Shown piece after piece: positions 45,012-54,852 of a DNA stretch of 64,000 nucleotides. How positions within the stretch are numbered: the stretch's first letter is position 1; every line of letters starts with the position of its first letter. Both the position numbers and the translations under genes were made by a program. The stretch spans positions 310,001 to 374,000 of the forward strand of contig NBIV01000028.1 in the NCBI GenBank assembly GCA_003194525.1. Direction: 5' to 3'. Below the pieces are notes generated by a model that saw only the letters and a list, made by a program, of their open reading frames with translations, did not search any database and was not told where the DNA came from. Source of the DNA: Gracilariopsis chorda (Eukaryota > Rhodophyta > Florideophyceae > Gracilariales > Gracilariaceae).

Positions 45012-46317
45012 TTCCACTTCAGAATAGTTGTTTGGTGGGCAAGTCGGGGCATTCTTGTCTGATGCTCAGCAAATTTAGCATAAAAAGGATCCCTATCCCA
45101 TGCAATGAGATGAATGACGTCTACAACAATAATGTCCATCATGCGTGATAACGCTTTGGCAAAATAATTCTCTGCCTGCGAAACCGTCATATCTAGAAGG
45201 AGGTGTTTGAAGAGTGGAGGATTGTTCTTGTTCATAATACAACACCACCAGAACCCCTAAACACGAAACAGAAATCCTGGATATAGAATGATATGAAAAA
45301 GATGGCTTCTATTATCTGATCTGTTCACCATATACTCATAATCGTCCCCATCACATTGGCAAAAAACAACGGTTCTCTACTTTTGCTAACCTCAGAAACG
45401 AATTCAAAGAATTCCTTGAGTTTATCAGCTTTGCTACCTTTCTTTTCTTTCGCCCATCTTACCTAACCTCGGAATATGAAGAGAGAGTTAAGCTTTTTCG
45501 ACTTGATCAAGGTGAAAAACGTGAGACTATGTCAGTAGTACGAATTGAAGTAGCAGGCAGCAGTTCAACTTCGCTCAGGAATCCTGCAACTGGAGCATGA
45601 GGTGGTCGCAAGTGAGGGACCAGAAGAATGAAAGTTGGTCAAAACTGCAGAGAGATTGCTTATGGAGTAGATGCGTTGCTTTGGAGGCTACAGGAAACCA
45701 AAATTAAAGCTGATGTTGGTAAGTAAGCCACGCGGTAGTTACAAAAGTAACATTACTCAAAGCAGAGTTTTCAAAGGAATTAGAAAAGCTTTTTGAGCAA
45801 TGTGCGATAAAAAGATTTCTAATTATTGTAAATGTACATTTCTCTCTTCGAAAGAGAGCTCTTTGTTTATTTCGTCTTCATTTATCATTTAAGAGTTATC
45901 AAACTCTTATTTTCAATTTTTTGCGGAAAATTTGCGTTAAACCACTGAAATGAGCACAATTGAGCACAGAAAACATTAATTTTTTTTCCATTTGACTTGG
46001 AACGACTGTGAAATGTTTTGTCTTGTGTGACTGCGGCTGACAAAGAAAACAAGTTTTCTTTCTGTCTGTCAAGTCTGTTGAACGCAAAGTCTAATAGCGC
46101 CAGTAACGTTCTGCCTGGCAGCTTGTATCCATATTATTTCCCTAAAATTTGATTGAGTGCTCAGCTTTTTATATCGAAGAGTATCACAGTTCTTTTTGGA
46201 AGCAACACATGACCTCTTTTGTCGACGTGTTTTTAGAGGATGTGGCCTCAGACGTTTTCTGAAACTTTCAAGATTTGCATTGTAAAAATAGGTCCATATT
46301 CGTCCAAAAATTATTTG
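45012..46317. other. AT-rich interval without gene
   Basis: Frames in 45,060-45,235 minus may hold the N-terminal end of the hAT-like relic but no clear zinc finger is visible. The rest is AT-rich and non-coding. Confidence 0.35.
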
Positions 46318-46539
46318 GGAGTCCGTAAATGGACCAATTTAACTTACAGTACACGTATACCTGCAAGTCTGAACTGGTATTTATACGTGGACAGCGTGCG
46401 GTCCATTGGGGGCCAAGCTATCCTGAAATAGCCGTATAACGACTAGTATGTTGCCCAAAACTTTGTAGTGGAACGTCTAAATTTTGGCTCCTCCGTGCGT
46501 GCAACAAGCCAGGCAACCGCATCCGGCTGGCTGTGACAG
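46318..46539 (-). repeat. Right arm of the 220 bp inverted repeat
   Basis: Reverse-complement partner of 41,640-41,856. The outer ends read CTGYCACA on both sides, inwards. No matching target duplication was found outside the arms. Confidence 0.8.
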
Positions 46540-47934
46540 AGATGGCGTCTGAAGATAGTTGTACTTCAGCACAAAGTCTATGCATTTGCCGAGGGAGTTC
46601 AGATGATTGAAGACCTTTTTTTTGGATGTGTTCGGTGAACTGAGAAACGGTCAAAATTTTTGGCGGTTTTGCGTGTGTGGTAGTTCTGTTGACTTGAGGT
46701 TTCGGCCTCTGATTGGCTCTCTCTAACGTGAAGCAATTCACCAGGCCGCAGGAGAGCACAGCGCTGACAGTGCGCACACAATGAGAGCGAAGGGGTGAGC
46801 ATTAGTGACGTGGGAGACAAAGGCGCTGAATTGAGCGGTGAATTGAGGGGTGAGGTTAGCAGCTGCATATGGGCGGCTACCAACGGGGGTGCGCCAGCGG
46901 GCGGGCGGCTAAGTGAGCGAAATCGTCTCTCCAGGAGCGCGTGCGGCGACACGCGCCGCGCGTGCGGACACCGGCAACCGACGCAGCTGCGCGCGCTGTC
47001 AGAGCGCATCCGATGCGTGGCGTGCGCTGCGCTAATAACGCGCGCCCAAAGCAATTGCTTCGACCGCACCCGTTCCACCGCCCCATTGGCTGCCCACCTC
47101 AACCACCACGACTTACACTCCCCGGCTTACCCATGAACCTCACTCTAACCCGCCCTTGCGCACTCACCGCTCTCACCCTCCACAAAAATAGCTCCACTCC
47201 GTGCTCCGCATCCACAACTAAAACTCACACCCCCCACCACCACCCCCCACCTTTTTCCTTCACTCGCATCCCCATCCCCCCCCCCCCTGAAGATCTCTCT
47301 CTTGTTAAGATAACGGCAATATCCTGAACCACCTCCCCTTAGTATCCCTACCATCCTCGCGCAAACATCCCCCCGCACCCCTCAATTCCCCCCCCCCTCA
47401 GCGCTTACCCCACTACAAACAACAACAAACCACTACCAGTATCCATGCCGCTTCCATCCGTTTCACTGTCCGGCTTTTGCGACACCCCATCTCACCAGCC
47501 CTACCTCCTCCTATCCCACCCCTTCTGTGTACTACGCTCCCATTCCGCATTGTTGCTCCACAACCCACTCTACATTCATTCCCAAACCTCTCTCTCCCGC
47601 CTTCTTCCCCCCTTCTTCCTCCCGCATCCCCTCTCCACCCCCTTCTCCATCCCCATCCCCCTCTCGGTTCCCCTCTCCACCCCCCTCTCCATCCCCTTCC
47701 TTCCATGTTCTCCCCCTAACCCCAGACCTCCTTCCCTTCACCCCCCTCTTCCCCCCCCCACGTATGCCTCCTCCCCTCGTCACACTCACCCCTCGTCTTC
47801 TCTTTCATTCTCCCCTCCTCCCCCTTCCCAGGTCTCTCCCTCCCCACCCACCCAATTGAATCTTCCACCCCCCAAACCCACGTCAAAACGGCCCCAACCC
47901 CCTCCCGCGCGTTCGACGAGCTCGTCGTCGTGCG
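46540..47934. other. GC-rich block followed by long polypyrimidine tract
   Basis: 46,860-47,060 is CpG- and GCGC-rich, with open frames on both strands that look compositional rather than coding. From about 47,130 to 47,900 the plus strand is overwhelmingly C and T, with C runs such as the one near 47,278-47,287. Long frames there (47,445-48,080 plus; 47,413-47,789 minus) are low-complexity Pro/Ser/Leu or Gly/Arg strings and are rejected. The tract immediately precedes the gene at 47,935 and may be its promoter or 5' leader. Confidence 0.6.
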
Positions 47935-49128
47935 ATGCGCGTTGCTTCACCACAGAGCCTCCAAACCTGTGTCCAAAACTTCCTGCAAAGCATTCACGTC
48001 CTCCCCCGTTGGATCGACGCCGCCTCCTCCACCGACCGACCGGGACGAGGCCATTACGAGTGGGGAAACTGGAGCGATGAACTCCGCTCTCTAACTATGT
48101 GGATTTTCGGTGGCCCCTGGCGCACAATCATAGCCGACATTCGTCTCGCCAAACTCGTCACTTCCATCTCCGACCTTCACAAACTCAAGGACCAAATCGT
48201 CTGGGAAATCGTCGAGCAAACTTACATCCGAGCCGAACGACAACGCAATTCCTCCGTCCCGGACGACACCGTTAAAACCCGCATTCGCAGCGTCTTCTCC
48301 TGGCAGCGACGCCACGACGTAAAGAAAAACTCTTTGATGTGGTTCTTGGACTTCGCATTCGTGCTGGCCGCCTACTCTGAGTTTCAGGCGCGTCTTTTGT
48401 TCACTTCCTCCCCCATCCCCCAGTGGCAGCCGGAGACTACCGTTCCGTCGCTCACTCCCGCTCAGTTTGGCACTGAGGCGTCCAGAATGGAGGCGCAGAT
48501 GATCGAGAACGGATATCTACCCTTCTACGCACGCGTTCCGCATCTCAGCGACACACACGTTCTACGGGCGCGCGCCCTCGCCCAGCAATTTTGTCACAGC
48601 GTCACTCCGCCAGAGGTGGTCATGGACACCGACGTCAGGGAAACACGCGGCATGCCCCGTGAGGATAAAGCAGTCGATTTTATGACCCCGTGGCTCGAGT
48701 CCATGGACGCACCCGAAAATGAGCAGCGCTGGGACGCGCTCGTCCGCGCCGTGGTCTCTGAAACACACTCCGTGGGCGACTTTGAGCTGTTCAAAGGCGA
48801 GGTATGTCGCGCAATCGTCAGCCTTCTACTACTACAGCTAACGCATTCGTCCGCAGTGGATGCTTCATACGTGTATGACATCGCCTCCGTTACAGCCGTG
48901 GAGCAGAGTGAGAAGGAACTGGTGGTGTCATCGCGTCTGCCCGGTCAGAAGAAGAAACGCACCGTGTCTCGAAGAACGTTGCGCGGTGCGTTGGAAGAGC
49001 GATTAAGGAGGTATCAATCAGCTTATCGAGAAGCGCTGCACCCTCCGCCGGTACCGCCTCCTCTCGATCCGCGCATTCACCCAGGCGGTGCGTCTTCGTC
49101 GGGCCCTTCCGAAAGAGGAATCGGGTGA
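47935..49128 (+). CDS. Unknown 397-residue protein
   Basis: A long clean frame starting at ATG 47,935 right after the pyrimidine tract. I do not recognise the family. Predicted helical throughout, with Trp-rich N-terminal segments (WIDAAS, YEWGNWSDELRSLTMWIFGG). A hydrophobic stretch at about 140-160 (MWFLDFAFVLAAYSEFQARL) is more likely buried helix than membrane. A Lys/Arg cluster lies near 343-360 (GQKKKRTVSRRTLRG) and a Pro-rich tail (PPPVPPPLDP) ends it. No signal peptide. The basic cluster might be a nuclear signal. The complex composition, unlike the low-complexity frames upstream, supports a real gene. Confidence 0.7.
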   Translation: MRVASPQSLQTCVQNFLQSIHVLPRWIDAASSTDRPGRGHYEWGNWSDELRSLTMWIFGGPWRTIIADIRLAKLVTSISDLHKLKDQIVWEIVEQTYIRAERQRNSSVPDDTVKTRIRSVFSWQRRHDVKKNSLMWFLDFAFVLAAYSEFQARLLFTSSPIPQWQPETTVPSLTPAQFGTEASRMEAQMIENGYLPFYARVPHLSDTHVLRARALAQQFCHSVTPPEVVMDTDVRETRGMPREDKAVDFMTPWLESMDAPENEQRWDALVRAVVSETHSVGDFELFKGEVCRAIVSLLLLQLTHSSAVDASYVYDIASVTAVEQSEKELVVSSRLPGQKKKRTVSRRTLRGALEERLRRYQSAYREALHPPPVPPPLDPRIHPGGASSSGPSERGIG

Positions 49129-50229
49129 GCGCGTCTATCAGTTTGCGAATCCCTGTATTATTTGTCTCACCCTTTCTCACCCTCTCCGCTACAGCGCCAC
49201 TTTACGCTGATTTTCGGGCCATCACAGGCTGCTTCATTAGTTCTGTGCAAGCAGCATATATACCATGCACCGTGTGCCGCCGCGGCACCGGCTCGCCAAC
49301 GTGGGCTTTGCTTATTTTGTACGCTCTACCTTATTACTTTGTGGCTCACCAGTTCAAAGCGCCGCTTCAGTGATGCAGGTGGCTTCAGGTCTATGTCGCG
49401 CTCATTTCGAAAGAGCCGACGAGGGCGGTGGGCGTCGGCGTTGTGCTGCGCCAAACAGGGCGCAACAAGCCATGCGTGGCGTGTAATTTCTCGCTTTCCA
49501 TACACGGGCGCCTTTCCACTAGTGGTTGCGCGTTCGGGCACAAGATAGCCAGCTCGCGTCAGCAGGCGTGCTCTGACCGCGAGTCTGTGCGGCTGTATCC
49601 TGAGATAAGCGTGGCTTTCAACCTCACATCGCGCAAGATCTATTGTCAACTCGGCACTGGATGCGGAGAGACGCACTTGTATGAGTGTGGGAGCGGTTTG
49701 ACACGTTCGTATGAGGAATTGGAATTTGTTTGGACCAAACTCATTGTTGGCTCGATAGACTCACCAACACAACGACCAAGCACAAGCAAGTCGGAACTGT
49801 AAGAGCGTCGTGTGGTGAGCGTCGATGTGCTAGGGACGCCAACTTCATCAGTGCTGCGGGAAGAACGCGGATGCTAGAGACGCCGAAGGCACTTGTACCG
49901 TATCCCCTTATCATGGATGTCAGTGGATGTATCTTTACTCGCCTACAGTGCGCTTTTACCCGACGGTATCTATCTTTCGGAGCTTCTGCATCTGTGACAG
50001 CATCCATGGCGATTTGTGGACACGCAGGCTTGGACACGAGATGCCCTAGTTGCTTTTTTGTTTTTTTTTCGAAAGTGCTCTAGATCAGAGCCGTGATGAT
50101 AGTGCCCTTGTAATGGTTGCGATCGCTACCCTTCGTATATTGTACATGAACATATGAACAGCAAAAGAATCATGCGTTGCTGAGAACGCTTATTTGAGCA
50201 GCAAGTGCATCCGGCAAGGGTAAGCTGCC
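49129..50229. other. Convergent intergenic interval, no gene seen
   Basis: Frames of up to 128 residues occur on both strands but overlap and have no recognisable domain. The stretch probably holds the 3' ends of the flanking convergent genes. Confidence 0.4.
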
Positions 50230-51580
50230 TCAAATTTCAACGTGACGTCTCTTTTTCCCTTTCCAATTTGAGACCATTTGTTTCTTCCTCTGTCTTGCGA
50301 TCCATTCGAAGTGCAACAGCTCCCTTGCGCCTTCGACACCCTGACCCTCGCGCACTGCGCCAGACGTGGCCGCAGCTATTTTGCCAAACTGCAAATGTTG
50401 CCCATTTGCGCTGTGCGACTTGAACTCAGAATGCATAATACATTCCTCCCCCTGTACTGAAACGTAGATACGGGCGTCCTCACACGTGCTCAACGCAGAT
50501 ATATGACGTTGGTGTCCAAATTTGCATAGCATCGTGATTTGGTTCAAGCGCGCTTGTTGTAAGCCGGATACAGCGAAAAGGGCGTCGCACTTATGTAAGG
50601 CGAACAACGCAATATCGCTGTTTGCGCCATGGTAAGCAAACTTGACAAGTAGCGGTTGCGTAACCTTGGTATCCGTACGGTCTGACAGAGCGCGCGTTAT
50701 TGCGTCACATTGTGAGAGATGTACACAATCTAACTGAGTTCCTTTCAAAGCGTGCCACAGACGAATGGTGCCATCCCCTGATGCTGACAACAACAGATCG
50801 CGCTCAATGTACTGCACACTTGAAATGAATTGCGTGTGTGACAGACAGAAAGATTCAATGACGTAAGAGAGCGGGTAACGTGACACGCGAATCTTGTTGT
50901 CGCGATCGGTGGTTGCTACGTAGTTGGATGTCAACGATACCGACGTGACGGTTGAGAAATGGCCTAGTAAACGGTACTGCTCTTGAGCATCGTCCTCGCT
51001 CTTCATGTTCACCGATTGCGCCAGCGGTAGTCGGTATACGTCACCGACTGCATCGGACACCACAACGTGCGTGAAGGAAGCGTCGATCGAAACGGACGTG
51101 ATTCGTTTTGGAAGAGTACTGCCGAGAGAACGGTGCACAGGTTAGTAGACATGACACTGGCTCAACCATAAGAAACGCGACTGTTGCAGCTTCAGAAAGT
51201 CTTTTTATTTCTGCAGCAACGGACAAAGAGATCAATGCCCGGGGATGTCGGAGACTCTATTCATGATAAAGAAGGTCGTCACAAGCTGGCAGACCAGTCA
51301 ATGCGCGAGCGTGCTGGAAGAGCGAAACGTACTGTGTGCAAAGGAGATGCCATTGTTGATGCTGCGGCGTGCGTCGAAACACGACGAGCTCCTTCTGCAG
51401 AGTGGCGACGGCGAGAAGGTGATGCTGTTTCCCGGGAGAAGCGACAGCAGCTGCGACTGCGTTGACGGGCGGCAACAGCTGATCGCCCACGAAGAGTGAG
51501 CGATTGCGCGTGAAGACGGGCTCGCGCGGGAAGGCGGCCAGTAGCTGGATCGTCGCTACGTCGGCGCTCTTCCCGGCCAT
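50230..51580 (-). CDS. TRM82: Trm82/WDR4: tRNA (m7G46) methyltransferase non-catalytic subunit
   Basis: Beta-propeller partner of Trm8/METTL1, needed for N7-methylation of G46 in tRNA. Two exons: 51,333-51,580 (start ATG 51,578-51,580) and 50,230-51,118, joined by a 214-base intron; 378 residues. Joining gives an in-frame Cys-Thr-His-Thr-Leu-Pro junction. The family signature is clear in the second exon: LLGHFSTVTSVSLTSNYVA, then TTDRDNKIRVSRYPL and FCLSHTQFISSV, followed by LLSASGDGTIRLW. Conserved WDR4/Trm82 members show the same GH...TxDRDxxIRVSxYP arrangement. The C-terminus is basic (RKKQMVSNWKGKKRRH). It is divergent from the protease gene with 364 bases between starts. Confidence 0.85.
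51119..51332 (-). other. Intron in TRM82
   Basis: 214 bases, donor GTACGT (51,332 downward), acceptor CGGCAG ending at 51,119, and a yeast-like branch point TACTAAC at 51,141-51,147, about 22 bases from the acceptor. Phases match across the junction. It is the only intron I can support in the window. Confidence 0.8.
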
Positions 51581-51944
51581 CGCTCCGCGTCAAAGTCGCG
51601 CACACGAGTTGGCTCCGCTGTGCTGTGTAAACTCAAGTCGCGGCGGCGCTCGAGACGGTCTGTAATGCACGTCGCCTTGCTGACAGCGTGCTTGTCACCT
51701 TCCCCAAAACCGGATCCGTAATCCAAACGCAAGTGTGCGCGCAACAGCCAGTCAGCTCTGCACAGCGAGCTGCCGCTATCAACTCTCGCTTCGTCAACAC
51801 GCTGCAACTGGCGTCAGCTTCCCATCGCGGGCAGGAAGGAGCGTTACCTTTGGTACCGCTGGACCGGCTCCTCCTCCTTCTCCCCCATCACCACCTCTCA
51901 TCTGCATTCCCGCAGTTCGCACGGTTTGCGCTCACCAAGTCATC
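51581..51944. promoter_or_regulatory. Divergent promoter region
   Basis: 364 bases between the starts of TRM82 (minus) and the protease gene (plus). It must contain both transcription starts. No obvious TATA box is visible. Confidence 0.55.
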
Positions 51945-53672
51945 ATGAGATCCTTCATCTTTCATCTGGGTCTTGTATACCTTCTCGTTCCCCTTCTCGC
52001 AGTCCGAGTCTCGCTCCCATTGGAGCTCAAGCCCCCGCGGAAGCGCACTTCTCCAACTTCGTCTCGCGGCATTCCAGGCGTTGTGCGCCTTTTCGAGCCG
52101 GCTCTGCCCAACGTCTCTAGAACAGTCTCCGTTGATTTGTTGGGCGGAATCACGTCTGTGGGCGAGTATTACACCCGCATTCTCATCGGCGGCCAGCCAG
52201 TTCGCGTCCAGATTGATACGGGCTCCTCTACGCTTGCGTTGCCCGTTGCGGGATGTTCGCGATGTCTCCCTACCGACCAGCGCTACAACCCGCTTCTCTC
52301 CAATTCACAACATCGGCGAACAGTTTCATGCGTTCACGAGTTGTGTCAGCCAGATATGTGTGCCTCGCATCACTGCGGCGCCTGTTCAGCCACTGACGCA
52401 TGCTGCGCTGAACATGATCACGAGGCATGCGCCTTCAGACTCACCTTTGGCGATGGAAGTTATGCGAAGGGCGAAATTATGATAGATACCATGACTTGGG
52501 GAAACATCTCCGCACCCGTCGTCTTTGGTGGCATTCTCGACGATAGCAAAGATTTTCAACGCGAAATGGTCGACGGCATTCTCGGAATGGCATACAAATC
52601 CTTGGCTTGTAATCCAACCTGCGTCGAACCCCCGTTTCAACAAATGGTCAGAGCGGGTGTCATATCCGACAGTTTTTCAATATGCGTAACAGCTCAGGGC
52701 GGTCGTCTTATGCTTGGTGACTTCGATAACTCGTTGGCAAAGACTCCGCTTACATACGTACCGCTTGCTCTATCGGACCCGCCTTCGTATTACACAGTCA
52801 ATGTCTCCAACAAACTTACCATAGGCGACCGCGATTTAGTCATCCCCAGCTTTCGTGCGGGCATTCTTGATAGTGGTACCACCCTTATCGTTGTTTCCGA
52901 AAACACTTTTGTACTTATCCTAGATCACATGTTACGCCATTATTGCAACGTCAGCGGCCTGTGTCATGACCCGTCATGGTTCCTGCCTTCCGCTTGTGTC
53001 CCGCTTCCTGCAGAGGAGCTGGAGAAGATGCCCACTTTTGTTTTCCACCTTGGATCAAGAGGCGAGTTTGATATGCAACTGCGCCCGACCGATTACATGC
53101 TACCCATGACAGGTCGACCAGGCTACCGTTGCGTTGGAATCATGGCCATGAAAGAAATGCAAGGCGGAACTGATGTCATATTCGGAAACACAGTCATGCA
53201 GCGCTATGTCACCCACTATGACCGTAAGAACAAGCGTCTGGGCTTTGCCGAGGCCGTGGAGGGGTGCGGGGAAACCATCAACTGCTCGTCGTACACGCAA
53301 TGTCGCGAATGCGCCGGTGCGGCGCCTAGATGCGCTTTTGATTATCGCTCACACACATGCCATCAAGCCCAGACGTCTCTCGGTATCGTTCCGTATCCTC
53401 ACTGTACCGGTGCTTCTTGCCTATGTCGCCTGGGTCCGGAAGCACCTCTGGTGTTCGGGTTTCTGGCTGGACTCGTCAGCGCGATCATCACTGGGGCGAT
53501 TACACTGTTGGTCATTGCCTTGTATAGTCGTCGTGGCTTCAATAACGCTATGCACGAACATCCTCCGTCGTACTCTATTGGTGGAGATGTTATGGATGAA
53601 GATCAAGACGACTTTGATGATCCGCAATATGTTCAGCCAAGAAAGAAATATATGCCTGTGCCATCTGAATGA
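51945..53672 (+). CDS. Membrane-anchored pepsin-like aspartic protease (family A1) with PSI-like module
   Basis: 575 residues from ATG 51,945, chosen because it begins a signal peptide (MRSFIFHLGLVYLLVPLLAV). The two catalytic motifs are Asp91 (IDTGSS) and Asp309 (LDSGTT), the normal A1 pair. The flap region holds a Cys-rich insert (residues 104-162, CVHELCQPDMC and CGACSATDACC), as in nepenthesin-type enzymes. Residues 441-472 carry six Cys in a PSI/plexin-like pattern (CGETINCSSYTQCRECAG). One transmembrane helix at about 501-526 is followed by a 49-residue acidic/Tyr-containing cytosolic tail (YSIGGDVMDEDQDD, QYVQPRKKY). It probably acts at the surface or in secretory or vacuolar membranes. 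The substrate is unknown. Confidence 0.9.
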   Translation: MRSFIFHLGLVYLLVPLLAVRVSLPLELKPPRKRTSPTSSRGIPGVVRLFEPALPNVSRTVSVDLLGGITSVGEYYTRILIGGQPVRVQIDTGSSTLALPVAGCSRCLPTDQRYNPLLSNSQHRRTVSCVHELCQPDMCASHHCGACSATDACCAEHDHEACAFRLTFGDGSYAKGEIMIDTMTWGNISAPVVFGGILDDSKDFQREMVDGILGMAYKSLACNPTCVEPPFQQMVRAGVISDSFSICVTAQGGRLMLGDFDNSLAKTPLTYVPLALSDPPSYYTVNVSNKLTIGDRDLVIPSFRAGILDSGTTLIVVSENTFVLILDHMLRHYCNVSGLCHDPSWFLPSACVPLPAEELEKMPTFVFHLGSRGEFDMQLRPTDYMLPMTGRPGYRCVGIMAMKEMQGGTDVIFGNTVMQRYVTHYDRKNKRLGFAEAVEGCGETINCSSYTQCRECAGAAPRCAFDYRSHTCHQAQTSLGIVPYPHCTGASCLCRLGPEAPLVFGFLAGLVSAIITGAITLLVIALYSRRGFNNAMHEHPPSYSIGGDVMDEDQDDFDDPQYVQPRKKYMPVPSE

Positions 53673-54852
53673 TGACAGAAAAGTACTCATCTGCCATTCG
53701 TTATCACGCGATATTTATTTCTCAATAAGCAGGAAGGGCTGGCCGTTTTGTGCCCATCACATTCGAGTAACTGTCGACCATACGGTCTGTAGGTTGTCAC
53801 TAACGAATCAGTTTTATCAACATTCACTGTACAGCTTATCTTATTAGTCAACACTGATGCAAGGGTATGAGGTAGAGATAAGAGGGGAAGCCTAACCCTG
53901 CATCCTTGTACTTCTGGTAATTGGCAGAGCCCCGCAACTTCTCTGGGAGGAACTCAACAAACGAACACACAGCTTGGGCGTGGGAGTACTAATGCAGCTT
54001 GCACAGAGGGCCTTTCCTAAAACATTGGGAGAGAAGTTCTGTATGCAGTTTGCGATGTGTGTTCATGTGTAGCTTTTATTCTGTGGGAGCGTCTTTCATG
54101 AACTAGCCAGAATCTTTTCTAACGAGAGCCACCGATGCGGAGTTTGCGGGTTTTCTTCTTCACCGTACCTATGGTGCCCGAATGGGGCACTTGAGAAGCT
54201 TCACTGCTTCTTTGGTTTACATTGTCCAACTCGAAATGCGTTAAGCGTTAAGATGTACTCCGCATTCTGCGGTCAACAGCATTCTACTGCCATCATCTTA
54301 AATTACTGCGTCAAGGCAGAGAAACGGCGCTACGATGTTGGTATAAGGGTAGCAATCTAACCTATAAACCTTTGGCCGTCAAGTTGAGAACTGCAACTAG
54401 CGTCACAAGTTAAAACATTATTACCTTGAGGGTGAGGCCTGGTCAGACGTCGAGAGCGCAGCAAATGTTGAATGCTAAAAATTTTTTTGTTCTGAAACGA
54501 CTTTACCAGCATCCCGTTGCTCTGGGGTTGTCTGGGTTCGTGGCGTTCTTGATGCCCGTTTCCCTTTCGGAGATTAATGACGAGATCAGGCACGAAGCGG
54601 AGTCATTGAGCATACTTCTCGTTACGGATTGTTCATGCGTTCATGGCGGTAAAAGTTTAATCGTTTTCCCAGTCCCTGTTCTGCTGTGGTGAAGACGGCA
54701 GTACACCTCACATATCTCTTGTGCCACTGCATCTTACAGGCCACCGAGGATCAATTCTCTTCATCGCTTCATCTCTATCCGCCCTGTCGCATTGTCTGAA
54801 TCTCTGTTTTCCTTGGGCCAAGAATCCAGCGTTTCCATAGAGCGTATTAGCT
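53673..54852. other. Intergenic, no gene seen
   Basis: About 1.2 kb between tandem genes. Short frames only (for example 54,426-54,692 plus), with no family signal. Should include the protease 3' region and the synthetase promoter. Confidence 0.45.

Noticed and set aside
46795..47136. Overlapping open frames on both strands in the GC-rich block
   Set aside because: Stop-poor composition explains them; no domain or credible start context.
47445..48080. Long plus-strand frame of 211 codons in the pyrimidine tract
   Set aside because: Product is a low-complexity Pro/Ser/Leu string caused by C/T composition; the overlapping minus frames are equally repetitive Gly/Arg.
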